Positions 1 to 8,388 of a stretch of DNA of 64,000 bases are shown here, piece after piece. The notes below the pieces were generated by a model, which was given only the letters and a program-made list of their open reading frames with translations, searched no databases and had not been told where the DNA came from. The translations under genes were made by a program, and so were the position numbers. The stretch is from Fimbriiglobus ruber (lineage in GTDB: Bacteria > Planctomycetota > Planctomycetia > Gemmatales > Gemmataceae): positions 434,001-498,000 of the forward strand of contig NZ_NIDE01000002.1 of assembly GCF_002197845.1 (NCBI RefSeq), in the 5' to 3' direction. The first letter of the stretch is position 1, and each line of letters opens with the position of its first letter.

Positions 1-326
1 GGGTCGTCGGGACCGCCGACTACATGGCCCCAGAGCAGTGGATGAACGCCCACAAGGTGGACATCCGGGCCGACCTGTACAGCCTCGGGTGTACCTTCTA
101 CTACCTGCTCGCCGGCGAGGTCCCGTTCCCCTCGGCCGAGTCGATGGAAAAGATGCTCAAGCACCACCTGGACGAACCGGCCCCGCTCGCCACGTTCCGC
201 CGGGACGTCCCGCCGCACGTGGCGGACGTGATCGGGAAGTTGATGGCGAAGAAGCCCGAACACCGGTTCCAAACGCCCAACGACGTCCACGACGCGCTCG
301 CCGCCCAGGTCGCCGCCACCACCTGA
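1..326 (+). CDS. Ser/Thr protein kinase, C-terminal end (5' truncated by window)
   Basis: The reading frame is open from base 3 and encodes the second half of a Hanks-type Ser/Thr kinase. The first residues, VVGTADYMAPEQW, are the end of the activation segment and the APE motif (subdomain VIII). Then come the conserved Asp of subdomain IX (DIRADLYSLGCTFYYLL) and a PFPS...DVHDAL tail typical of small planctomycete PknB-like kinases. The protein ends straight after the kinase fold with no membrane segment, so this is probably the C-terminus of a soluble kinase or of a kinase placed at the end of a longer protein. The catalytic core lies upstream of the window and cannot be checked. It is followed 221 bases later by a hybrid histidine kinase on the same strand. 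Confidence 0.93.
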   Translation, partial: VVGTADYMAPEQWMNAHKVDIRADLYSLGCTFYYLLAGEVPFPSAESMEKMLKHHLDEPAPLATFRRDVPPHVADVIGKLMAKKPEHRFQTPNDVHDALAAQVAATT

Positions 327-547
327 CGCGACCGCGCCGGATCACCGCGGTATCGCGGGGCCGCCCGGCCCGGCTTTGCGAAAGCTTTTATGAGCGACGG
401 CCGGCGGCACGAGTGCCGCCCCGGCCGTTCGTCGTCAACCCTGTCCGGCCGACGGCGCGCCGGGCCGACCGACCCGAACCACCCAGTGCGCCCGCGCGGC
501 GCCGGCCCCCATCATTTTTCCGCCCCCCTAGCTGAGAGGACCACGAC

Positions 548-3500
548 GTGGTCAAGTTGAACGCCCCCTACGAGCAGTACGAGACCATCGAGGAGTGCGA
601 GGCCATCCTCTCGCGGATGGCGAGCATGATGGTCCCGGCCGGCAGCGACCAGGCCGGCTTGGTCGCCGCCCTCGCCGCCTTGACCGACGTCGCGACCGGC
701 GGGGAGACGGCGGCCGAGATCGAGCAGATCAAGTCCGAGAACCGCCTCCGGCAGGCGGAAGCCCGGTACAAGGCGCTGGTCGAGCAGATCCCGGCAGTGA
801 GCTTCCTGGCCCCGCTCGACGGGTCGACCAGCGAACTGTACGTCAGCCCCCAGATCGAATCACTGCTCGGGTTCACCGCCGAGGAGTGGCTGAGCAACCC
901 GATCCTGTGGTTCTCCCAACTCCACCCGGACGACCAGGACCGGTGGCAGGAGGGGTTCGCCCGGACGATCAACCAGGGCGAGCACTTCAAGGCCGACTAC
1001 CGGTTCATCTCGAAGGACGGGCGGATCGTCTGGGTCCACGGCGAGGCCCGGGTGATCAACGACGACCAGGGCCGCCCGCTGTTCCTCCAGGGGGTCGCGT
1101 TCGACATCACGGAAAGTAAGACGGCCGAAGAAAAGGAACGGCTGAAGCTGGTCAACGTCCACCTGTCCAAGGCCCGGGACGAGGCCCTCGAGGCGAGCAA
1201 GGCCAAGAGCGCGTTCCTGGCCAACATGAGCCACGAACTGCGGACCCCGCTGAACGCCATCGTCGGGTTCTCCGAAATGCTCCAGGAGGACATCGCGGAC
1301 GAGGGCCACGAGCGGTTCCTCCCGGACCTCCGGCAGATCCACAGCTCCGCCAAGCACCTCCTCGGGACCATCGGCGGGATCCTGGACCTGTCCAAGATCG
1401 AGGCCGGGAAGATGGACATCTTCCTGGAGCCGTTCGACGTGTCCGACCTGATCCGGGACGTGATCGGGGCGGCCCTCCCGCTGATCGAGGAGAACGGGAA
1501 CTGCCTGGAAGTCGAGTGCGCCGACGACGTCGGCGAGATGCACGCGGACGTGACCAAGGTCCGCCAGATCCTGTTCAACCTGATCAGCAACGGGGCCAAG
1601 TTCACGTCCGCCGGGACGATGACACTGTCGGCAGAGCGGGTCCACGCGGCGGACGGGGATCAACTCCGGATCAAGGTGAAGGACTCCGGGATCGGCATGT
1701 CCCCGGACCAGGTGTCCAAGCTGTTCCGGAGCTTCTCGCAGGCCGACGTGTCGACCACCCGGAAGTACGGCGGGACCGGCCTGGGGCTGACCATCACCCA
1801 GCGGTTCTGCCAGATGATGGGCGGGCGGATCGACGTCGAAAGTGAGGTCGGCCGCGGGTCCACGTTCATCGTCACGCTACCGGCCCACGTCGTTCCTCTG
1901 AAGGAGGAAGCGCCGGCCGAGGCGGAAATGCTGTCGTTCGACGTGGCCGCCACCCTGGCTCAAGTGTCCAAGACGGCCGCCGCGGCCCCGGCTCCCGCCC
2001 CGGTGGCGGCCCTCCCGCCGGCCCCGGTCCCCGTCCCCGCCGCCGACGCCGTGGTCGTCATCGACGACGACGCCGCGGCCCGGGAGGCGACGGCCGCCGC
2101 GCTGGCGGACCAGGGCTGGCAGGTGCTGACCGCCGCGACCAAGGCCGAAGGACTGGCCCTGATCGACCGGTCGCAGCCGGTGGCCGTCGTCCTCGATCCG
2201 TTCCTGGCCGAAACCGACGGATGGGAGGTATTGACCGCGATCAAAGGCAACCCCGCGCTGGCCCACACCCCGGTCTTGTTGTCGAGCCTGACCGCCGACC
2301 GCGGGTGCGCCTTCGGGGCGGCCGACTACGTGACCCGGCCGCTCGACGCCGGCCGGCTGACCCGCATCCTCGCCCGCTACCGCGGGACCAAGGCGGGCCG
2401 CCGGGTGCTGGTCGTCGACCCGTCCCCGGCGAACCGCGAGGCGGTGACCAAGGTGGCCGCCCGGGAGGGGTGGGCGGTGACCGAAACGGACAGCGGCCTG
2501 GCCGCCCTCAGGCAAGTCGCCGAGGCGCCGCCGGAGCTGATCCTGGTCGACCTGGCGATGGCCGAGATGAACGGGTTCGAACTAACTCGGCTGCTCGGGC
2601 GGACCCAGGCCGGCAAGACGATCCCGGTCGTCGTGGTGGCCGCGGCGGACATGACCGCGGACGAGCGGCGGGCGCTGACCGGGTCCGTCGAGCGGACCGC
2701 CCAGAAGGCGGCCGTCGGGCGGGACGAGACGCTCAAGGATCTCCGCGCCCGGGTCGCCGCCGCGATCCCGATCGGGAAGGCGGGCCGGCCGCCGGCCGCC
2801 ACGGCCGCCGGCCAGACGGCGGCCGCGGCCGAAGTCCAGCGGGAGCTGGACCGGGTCAAGGCCGAGCTGAACGCCGCCAACGCCAAGCTGGAAGCGGCGT
2901 CGAAGAACGCCGCGTGGGAGGCGGAGAAGGCCGAGTTGTTGGCGCACCAGGAAGCCCTGGCCGCCAAGGCCGAAGAGGCCCGCCGGCAGATGCGCGAGCA
3001 GCAGCAGAGCATCGAACTGCTCCAGGCCGAGTGCGCCGAGGGGTGGGCGAAGGCGGAATCGGTCAACGACCTGCGGGCCGAGGTGGAACGGCTCGAAGCG
3101 ACGCACGAAACGGGCCGCGAGCAGGATTCGGCGGCGTACGAGCAGAAACTCGCCCAGGCGGCGGCCGATCGGCAGAGGCTCGCCCAGGAACTCGAAGCCG
3201 TCCGGCGCCAGAGCCAGCAGCACCACGAGGACGCCACCCGGCTGCGGGCGGAAGCCGCGGCCGCGGCCGCCCGGAAGGCCGAAGCGAAGGCTAAGAAGAA
3301 AGCCGCCCAGGCGGCCCTCCAGGACCGGACCCCGATCTCCACGCCGGTCCCCGTTCACACCCCGGCCCGCGCGTCCCACCCGACCCCGCCGCCGACCCCC
3401 GCCTCCAATAACGACCGGTGGTTCATCACCTACCGGGACGAGGAGGACCAGGTCCGCAAGCTGGTGTCGACCGTTTCGGGCGTGATGACGGCGTTCGACA

Positions 3501-3841
3501 AGGGGCTGCTACGGAACCCGACCGAGGTGCTGGCCAGCCGGTCGAAGGGCGGTCCGTTCGACCCGCTGACCAACTTCCCCGAATTCCGCGACCTCCTGCC
3601 GTGGACCGCCGGGGGCGCTGGCGAAGACGAGTGGGGCGGCGGGTTCTCGTCGGCTACCGCGGTGGCGGCCCGGAAGTCGCGGGTGGTCAAACCCGCTCCC
3701 GCCGCCGTCCAACCGTTGGCTCCGGTCATGCCGCCGCAGCGGGAATCGAGTTCGACGGTGACGCTGGTGATCACCCTGGCGGTCGCCCTCGTAACGGCTC
3801 TGCTCGTCGGCCAGTACTTCCTGATGAAATTCTGGCGGTAA
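548..3841 (+). CDS. Hybrid sensor histidine kinase with two receiver-like domains, coiled coil and C-terminal membrane anchor
   Basis: A GTG start follows a purine-rich stretch (ctgagaggaccacgac). Domains in order: a PAS sensor fold at about residues 70-195; HisKA with the phospho-accepting His at residue 229 (NMSHELRTPLN); HATPase_c with N, G1 and G2 boxes (FNLISNGAKF, DSGIGMS, GGTGLGL). An Ala/Pro linker leads to a degenerate receiver at about 505-615, which keeps an Asp (VVLDPF) but has Arg in place of the conserved Lys (YVTRPLD). A second receiver at about 618-720 keeps Asp in ILVDLAM. Then come a long Ala/Glu/Lys coiled coil (about 755-915), an unnamed globular module at about 955-1017 containing PFDPLTNFPEFRDLL, and one hydrophobic segment at the extreme C-terminus. 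The end of the protein therefore appears membrane-anchored while the kinase stays cytoplasmic. The same unnamed module plus terminal anchor occurs in the kinase at 9328-10575. Confidence 0.93.
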   Translation: MVKLNAPYEQYETIEECEAILSRMASMMVPAGSDQAGLVAALAALTDVATGGETAAEIEQIKSENRLRQAEARYKALVEQIPAVSFLAPLDGSTSELYVSPQIESLLGFTAEEWLSNPILWFSQLHPDDQDRWQEGFARTINQGEHFKADYRFISKDGRIVWVHGEARVINDDQGRPLFLQGVAFDITESKTAEEKERLKLVNVHLSKARDEALEASKAKSAFLANMSHELRTPLNAIVGFSEMLQEDIADEGHERFLPDLRQIHSSAKHLLGTIGGILDLSKIEAGKMDIFLEPFDVSDLIRDVIGAALPLIEENGNCLEVECADDVGEMHADVTKVRQILFNLISNGAKFTSAGTMTLSAERVHAADGDQLRIKVKDSGIGMSPDQVSKLFRSFSQADVSTTRKYGGTGLGLTITQRFCQMMGGRIDVESEVGRGSTFIVTLPAHVVPLKEEAPAEAEMLSFDVAATLAQVSKTAAAAPAPAPVAALPPAPVPVPAADAVVVIDDDAAAREATAAALADQGWQVLTAATKAEGLALIDRSQPVAVVLDPFLAETDGWEVLTAIKGNPALAHTPVLLSSLTADRGCAFGAADYVTRPLDAGRLTRILARYRGTKAGRRVLVVDPSPANREAVTKVAAREGWAVTETDSGLAALRQVAEAPPELILVDLAMAEMNGFELTRLLGRTQAGKTIPVVVVAAADMTADERRALTGSVERTAQKAAVGRDETLKDLRARVAAAIPIGKAGRPPAATAAGQTAAAAEVQRELDRVKAELNAANAKLEAASKNAAWEAEKAELLAHQEALAAKAEEARRQMREQQQSIELLQAECAEGWAKAESVNDLRAEVERLEATHETGREQDSAAYEQKLAQAAADRQRLAQELEAVRRQSQQHHEDATRLRAEAAAAAARKAEAKAKKKAAQAALQDRTPISTPVPVHTPARASHPTPPPTPASNNDRWFITYRDEEDQVRKLVSTVSGVMTAFDKGLLRNPTEVLASRSKGGPFDPLTNFPEFRDLLPWTAGGAGEDEWGGGFSSATAVAARKSRVVKPAPAAVQPLAPVMPPQRESSSTVTLVITLAVALVTALLVGQYFLMKFWR

Positions 3842-3867
3842 AAGCGCGTCCGAAATCGGCTGCCGCC

Positions 3868-3913
3868 CTGATGTATCGGACCCGAAATGGCGAGTTCGAG
3901 TCCGATACATCAG
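3868..3913. terminator. 19-bp inverted repeat after the hybrid kinase, possible terminator
   Basis: Arms at 3868-3886 and 3895-3913 pair over 19 bases with one mismatch around an 8-base loop. It lies 27 bases after the hybrid kinase stop. There is no clean T-run on the top strand, so it could be a factor-dependent 3' end or part of the decayed insertion element next to it. Confidence 0.5.
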
Positions 3914-3929
3914 GACAAGTTGACAAATG

Positions 3930-4165
3930 TCTTAAAAAGACAAGAGTAGCCCGACATGGTTCGTCATACACTTCGAGAACGGTCGCGTTTTTTCGGACGA
4001 AGCGGCCGCAACGCGGGCGGGATCGTACACCAGAACCGCTCGATGTGAGCGGTCGACCCGGCGCCCTTGCCGGCAACTGCGTCCCCGACCCCGGGAATGA
4101 CTGCCCGGTACGAGGCCAAGAAGTCGGTCACCACCACCACCGCCCGGTCCTACACAGCAGTTCGC
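3930..4165 (-). pseudogene. Decayed IS1-family transposase C-terminus
   Basis: Read on the minus strand, one frame gives VVVVTDFLASYRAVIPG and then AHIERFW. These match the catalytic Asp region and the HxERFNN motif of IS1-type transposases. After this the similarity moves to other frames: GRFVRK, then PFSKCMTNHVG, which resembles the conserved RKTLSFSK...NHIG end. No intact start or reading frame remains. The fragment lies in otherwise non-coding DNA between the histidine kinase and the outer-membrane-like gene. The family call rests on motif order remembered from IS1 proteins and was not searched. Confidence 0.6.
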
Positions 4166-4337
4166 CACGCAAAAAACTGCGCAATTCCTGTTAATTTGCG
4201 GACCGACACAACCGATTTATTCGCACCACCAAAATGTTCCGAATATTAGATTCCTTGCGCAATCAGTCGCAATTCGAACCTAATTCCCTCAACCGCGAGC
4301 AATTACGCCTTGCTTTTGCTCGCGCGGAGAACAGACG

Positions 4338-5120
4338 ATGCGTGCCCAACTCGTCGGTGCCTGTTTGCTTTCACTGCTCGGATCGTACGCAGTAGCCGCA
4401 GATCCCCTGCTAACTTCGGCAACTGGGACATCACCTAGTACATTTTCCCAAACAATAGCCGGATCTCCGCCCTCAAACATCCAGACGCCGACGGTCACGA
4501 CTCCAACATCGTCACCGACTGACACCCTTTGTCAACCCTCCGACAACACTCCGCCGAAGCAAATCGGCGGACAGATCTTCTTCCGGGGTGGTGGCGGATT
4601 TCTCATCAACAGCCGAGCCGGTGACGTTTTCACAGACACCGCTGGAGCAAGCGGGCTTCACAACAACGGCACCTCGGGCTACAGCTTCGGGTTCGGTTTC
4701 CAGCTACCTTTGATGAAAGACCCAATATTCGGGAACACAGTTCTCGGTGAAGTGTTGATGGACTATTCGAGGTTTTCGAACAACAGCGTTGTGACAACAA
4801 CCAGCGCGTTACTCGGTACCCCGAGCATCAGTCAGGTGCCCGTAACCCAGTTGGTTGTCTCGGGATCGCCCAAATATCGGTTTGATATGTTCGACCGGTT
4901 GCAGCCCTGGATCATTCCCGTTGGTATGGCCATGTTGGTGAACAGTCCGCCGACCAACAACACGACGTACCTTGATATCGGCATTCAGTTCGGGGCTGGT
5001 GTCGATTACCGACTGACTCGGGAATTGAACCTGGGCCTCGACTGTCGATACATTTACAACCTCGTCCGCCCCGGCGCGAGCTGGCTCACAACAGGTGCCT
5101 ATATCGGATTCAACTTCTGA
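4338..5120 (+). CDS. Outer-membrane beta-barrel-like protein
   Basis: 260 residues. The ATG is preceded by GGAGAA at good spacing. A signal peptide is clear (MRAQLVGACLLSLLGSYAVA, cleavage near AVAADP). A Thr/Ser/Pro-rich linker to about residue 75 follows, then alternating hydrophobic/aromatic strands rich in Gly and Asn (GYSFGFGFQLPL, VLGEVLMDYSRF, LDIGIQFGAGVDYRL). It ends in a terminal Phe (GAYIGFNF), as in proteins of the OmpA/OprF-like barrel type inserted by the BAM machinery. Codon use is more AT-rich than the neighbouring kinase genes. No partner is obvious; the gene stands alone and is convergent with the pseudokinase operon. Function beyond an outer membrane location is unknown. 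Confidence 0.75.
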   Translation: MRAQLVGACLLSLLGSYAVAADPLLTSATGTSPSTFSQTIAGSPPSNIQTPTVTTPTSSPTDTLCQPSDNTPPKQIGGQIFFRGGGGFLINSRAGDVFTDTAGASGLHNNGTSGYSFGFGFQLPLMKDPIFGNTVLGEVLMDYSRFSNNSVVTTTSALLGTPSISQVPVTQLVVSGSPKYRFDMFDRLQPWIIPVGMAMLVNSPPTNNTTYLDIGIQFGAGVDYRLTRELNLGLDCRYIYNLVRPGASWLTTGAYIGFNF

Positions 5121-5332
5121 TTCGACCAAACAATGAGCGCCGAGCGGCCCCCGACAACCTGTCGGGCGGGCACCCGGGGCACCCGGGGCCACCCAGATCG
5201 GCGGAGCAATCCGGGCCGATCGGGAGTGGATCGGGGAGGTACTGTAGCCATTGCACTAATTTTAGTATACTTCTGTGCCTCACAGCGGTCCACTACCGGT
5301 TCCGGTCTGGAACAAAAGCTGCCCGGACCGGA

Positions 5333-5366
5333 GGGCGGTGTGCCGCGAGCTCGCGGCACACCGCCC
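5333..5366. terminator. Perfect 34-bp palindrome between convergent genes
   Basis: The sequence from 5333 to 5366 is its own reverse complement (17-bp arms, no spacer) centred on GCGAGCTCGC. It sits 11 bases beyond the stop of the leftward pseudokinase gene and 213 bases after the rightward barrel gene. It is well placed as a transcription end for the leftward operon. A site for a dimeric DNA-binding protein is the alternative. Confidence 0.55.
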
Positions 5367-5377
5367 CGATGCCGAAC

Positions 5378-6457
5378 TCAGCTTCGCCGTTGCGTGGCTC
5401 TGTTAGTCCGGTATCGGTCCTGCAAAGCCTCACGCATCGGTTCCAAGGCTTCCACCAATTCGCCGACCGTTGAGAACCTCGTGACGAGGAACTCCCGGAA
5501 CATGCTCGTGGAGGCCGAGCTGGCCAGTAACGATCCGTATACACTCAACAGGTTTTGGACGTCCGCTTGCCGGGCTTCGGGGCTGGCAACGTACCCCGGG
5601 TCGAGGGCTTCCGCCGGCGCACTCAGGTCGGCGAACTCGATGGACTCGGAACCGATGAGCACGTTGCTCGGTTTGATGTTCCCGTGGACTTGCCCCGCTG
5701 CGTGAACGAGCGCCAATACCTGTGCGGCCTGGTAGCACACCTCGGTCGCCTCGATCTGCGAGAATTTTTGTCGGAGGCAAAGGTCGTGAACCGAATTCCG
5801 CCGCAGCGGGAGGACAAGGTACGCTTTTCCGGCTTCCCAGCCTGTTTCGTGGTAGTGCAAGATCGACGCGAGCTGTAGGCGGCTCGCGACCTCGCTCCCC
5901 CACAGCAGGCGGTCTACGACCGCCTGCCGGTCCAGTCGGTTTACGGGAATAATCTTGACGGCGTATTGCGGGCCACCGTAGACGCTCACCCCACTGCGGA
6001 CGATACTCCCCACGCCGATCCCCAGGGTGGTTCCGAGCAGGTAATGCCCGGCGGTCCGGAGGCCGTTTTGCGAGGACGAGTCCGCGTCGGTCCAGGGGGC
6101 GTAGGAGGCGTCGTCGCCGAACGTCAGCGCGACCCCGAACGCGTCGGGCTGGGCGATGGGAACGGTGGGCGGCGTAACGGACGAGCGGCTGACCAGGTTT
6201 GCGACCAGCCACGTTTGGCCGTCCGGAGTTGCCAGGATTTCCAATGGCGGCAACGGCAGCAGGTTCCGGCAGCAAACCTCGACGATCCGGGGGGCGACCG
6301 CTTTCAGAATTCCTTTCCGCGCGAGCGCAGCGACCAAACCTTCTCCCGGCCGCCCGTTCTCGCGGAACCACCGTGCGGTCGGCTCGGACAGAGCCGCCGC
6401 GCGCACGGTACGCGACCGGAGGAAGAACGTGTCAGTCGGGGACAAGGGCGCGGTCAT
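5378..6457 (-). CDS. Pseudokinase (catalytically degenerate Hanks-type kinase)
   Basis: 359 residues, last gene of a four-gene leftward operon. Residues 1-135 are an unrecognised N-terminal domain. Residues 138-340 follow the kinase fold: a degenerate glycine loop (LGTTLGIGVGS, 141-151), the ATP-binding Lys at 168 (YAVKII), and a catalytic loop reading HGNIKPSNVLI (258-268). In this loop the catalytic Asp of HRD is replaced by Asn260. The metal-binding DFG is replaced by ADL (276-278). The activation segment is almost missing, and the chain goes directly to a shortened C-lobe (SPEARQADVQNLLSVYG). It may still bind nucleotide but is not expected to phosphorylate. Inference: a scaffold or allosteric partner for the Roadblock proteins encoded upstream. 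An 81-base gap separates it from the preceding gene. Confidence 0.82.
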   Translation of the reverse strand: MTAPLSPTDTFFLRSRTVRAAALSEPTARWFRENGRPGEGLVAALARKGILKAVAPRIVEVCCRNLLPLPPLEILATPDGQTWLVANLVSRSSVTPPTVPIAQPDAFGVALTFGDDASYAPWTDADSSSQNGLRTAGHYLLGTTLGIGVGSIVRSGVSVYGGPQYAVKIIPVNRLDRQAVVDRLLWGSEVASRLQLASILHYHETGWEAGKAYLVLPLRRNSVHDLCLRQKFSQIEATEVCYQAAQVLALVHAAGQVHGNIKPSNVLIGSESIEFADLSAPAEALDPGYVASPEARQADVQNLLSVYGSLLASSASTSMFREFLVTRFSTVGELVEALEPMREALQDRYRTNRATQRRS

Positions 6458-6538
6458 TACGGTGTCTGCATCATATGTGAAGGAGCGCCTGTCTAGCTAC
6501 GGGCTCGGCGACCAGTGGGGAGCCCGGGTAACGGGCGG

Positions 6539-7651
6539 TCAACCCACCGTCCGGGTGTCCTCAACGAGTAAGCCCGCGGACTGGAGGGGCGCGGCGGCGC
6601 CGGCGAGTGCCAGCCGCACCCGCCCGAGGGATGCTGCCCCCGCCACGGAAAGGACCAAGGCGAACGGATCGGGTCGCAACCAGGTCGCCACCCACAATTG
6701 ATCGGCGGTGCGGACGAGGACTTCGTCCGACCACTCGGCCCCCTCCTCCGGAACGACGGGCCGAAGAAGTTCGGAGACGGCGGTTCCGAAGTCGTCGTCC
6801 GCCGCGGGCGCGCCCGCGGCGGACGACGGCACGGCCGCCACCCGGCCGGCGAGCAGGTCGACCACCGCACAGGAGATCACGTCGGGCAATTCGTGAACCA
6901 ACCGATCGCACACGTCCTGGCCGCCGGGGAAGGCCGGCTCGTCGGGTAACACCCCGACCGCGTCCGACCACGACTGGGATTGGTCCGGCAGGTCGCCCGG
7001 GTGGTCGCCCGGCAGGGCGTGGCCGAACACCTGCCCCGCCCGCCACGCCAGCAGGTCGCGGAGCGCGTCTTCCCCGCTGGGGCCGTTGAGGATCTGGGCG
7101 CTGACGGGCGCGCCGCCGCGGACGGCGAGGTACCCGATCCGGCCGTCGTGCGCGGAGAATTTCAACAGCACGTCGGACCCGATGGCCGCCAGGTAGCGGG
7201 CCAACCGATGGCACGTCAACGAGGGCGGGACGGTGTCGCCGGCGGCGTGGCTGACGGCGTGCCGCCAGATGAGTTCCCGCAGCGTGGGTGGGCCGAACGG
7301 CCACGTCAGGTAAGTCGCCGCCCCGGCCAGTTCGCACCGCGCGCGGGTGAACCGGTCCGCGCGGTACGCGACGGCGACCCACGGGCACCCGCACACGAAC
7401 AAGCGGAGCAGCCACATGGTTTCGACGCTGCCGAGCGCCGGCCCGCGGCCGAGGCCGACGACCAGGACCGACTGCCCGGCCACCACGTCCAGGGGTGGGG
7501 CGGCGCCGACGGCGAGTGGCGCGACGCGCCAGCCCGGGAACGGGTACGTCAGGAAATCGTCCGTCACCCGGCGCTCGTCGTCCGGGCTGAGACCGATCAG
7601 GTAGATCGTCTTCTGTTCGAGATCGCCGTCTGACACGTCCGGTGCTCCCAT
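6539..7651 (-). CDS. Receiver-like / DUF4388 / Roadblock-like three-domain protein
   Basis: 370 residues, starting 3 bases after the stop of the HTH-Roadblock gene, so translation is probably coupled. Residues 1-135 resemble a divergent receiver or Rossmann-like domain (KTIYLIGLSPDDERRV ... SVLVVGLG) without a convincing phospho-accepting Asp. Residues about 145-215 fit DUF4388 (PATAN-like): LARYLAAIGSDVLLKF ... GYLAVRGGAPVSAQI ... DALRDLLAWRAGQVFG. Residues about 240-360 resemble a Roadblock/LC7 fold (CDRLVHELPDVISCAVVDLL, AVSELLRPV ... VLVRTADQLWVATWL). DUF4388 and Roadblock domains commonly occur together in bacterial polarity and signalling proteins. Domain calls are by pattern only; the first is the least certain. 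Confidence 0.7.
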   Translation of the reverse strand: MGAPDVSDGDLEQKTIYLIGLSPDDERRVTDDFLTYPFPGWRVAPLAVGAAPPLDVVAGQSVLVVGLGRGPALGSVETMWLLRLFVCGCPWVAVAYRADRFTRARCELAGAATYLTWPFGPPTLRELIWRHAVSHAAGDTVPPSLTCHRLARYLAAIGSDVLLKFSAHDGRIGYLAVRGGAPVSAQILNGPSGEDALRDLLAWRAGQVFGHALPGDHPGDLPDQSQSWSDAVGVLPDEPAFPGGQDVCDRLVHELPDVISCAVVDLLAGRVAAVPSSAAGAPAADDDFGTAVSELLRPVVPEEGAEWSDEVLVRTADQLWVATWLRPDPFALVLSVAGAASLGRVRLALAGAAAPLQSAGLLVEDTRTVG

Positions 7652-7654
7652 GAA

Positions 7655-8263
7655 TCAACCGGCGAGCCCGGGCTCGATCGCCCGAAGTTGCTGCCGGGCC
7701 ATCGCGAGATTCCCGCTCTGACGGTCCAAGGTGAGGTACAAAAAAGTTTGTGGGCGCGTCGGGAACACGCGGATCAAATGATATTGTGTCGAAAGCGTGA
7801 TCAGGATGTCTTCGAGCTCGTCTGGCAGGCGGAGGCCGTGCACGGCCGCGAGCTCAGCCCGGACCAGATCGACGTGGGCGACCGCCTCGGCCGTCCACCC
7901 GCCGCCCCCGCTGTTGTCCGCCAGACAAACCGCCTGCGTGTAATCCACCACCGCAATCCCCACTACGCCTTCGATCCGGCCGGATTGTTCGAAGATTTTT
8001 TTGATCCACGTTTGATCGGGCACGATCCCCGCGCCGACAGCGGCGTCCAGCCCGCTTTCCAAATACCGGCGGCGGACCTGCCTGGCTGTGACCTCGCTCA
8101 CCCCCAAGGCGGAGGTGATTTGTCGGTCGCTCTGCCCGTCGTGGGCAGCCAGCAGGATCCGCGCGCGGATTCTGACCAAAGGGGCGGCTGTCGGGTCCTC
8201 GGCCGCGGCCGCCGCCAGCCGGCGGTCGGCGTCGGGGAGTTGGACCACATACCGAGCCCGCAT
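7655..8263 (-). CDS. Transposase-type HTH fused to a Roadblock/LC7 domain
   Basis: The ATG at 8263 (AGGTGG seven bases upstream) is preferred over an earlier ATG at 8299, which has no ribosome site; this gives 202 residues. Residues 1-70 (MRARYVVQLPDADRRL, then RARILLAAHDGQSDRQI and VTARQVRRRYLESGLDA) closely resemble the N-terminal homeodomain-like HTH of IS630-family transposases. The DDE catalytic domain is absent. Residues about 80-200 are a Roadblock/LC7 domain (IEGVVGIAVVDYTQAVCL ... LEDILITLSTQYHLIR ... FLYLTLDRQSGNLAMAR). This half is clearly paralogous to the small protein encoded just upstream. The likely role is a DNA-binding adaptor that brings a Roadblock complex to DNA; this is inference. 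No terminal inverted repeats flank it, so it looks domesticated rather than mobile. Confidence 0.8.
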   Translation of the reverse strand: MRARYVVQLPDADRRLAAAAAEDPTAAPLVRIRARILLAAHDGQSDRQITSALGVSEVTARQVRRRYLESGLDAAVGAGIVPDQTWIKKIFEQSGRIEGVVGIAVVDYTQAVCLADNSGGGGWTAEAVAHVDLVRAELAAVHGLRLPDELEDILITLSTQYHLIRVFPTRPQTFLYLTLDRQSGNLAMARQQLRAIEPGLAG

Positions 8264-8388
8264 GAAGCCACCTAGCCAGTCGGAGAGTTGACTGAGCATG
8301 ACCGTTCACAATCCGGTAGTGCGATGTGGGACGCGGAACCGGCGGGCTGGCGCGTGCCGTCGCTTCGTGCTCGCAACCCGGGAACCGG

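Noticed and set aside
548-3841. Loss of the N-terminus of the hybrid kinase
   Set aside because: The GTG start fits the PAS-first layout, and no coding signal lies upstream in frame.
3868-3913. tRNA-like GTTCGAGTCC motif
   Set aside because: It is part of a simple 19-bp inverted repeat; no cloverleaf can be folded.
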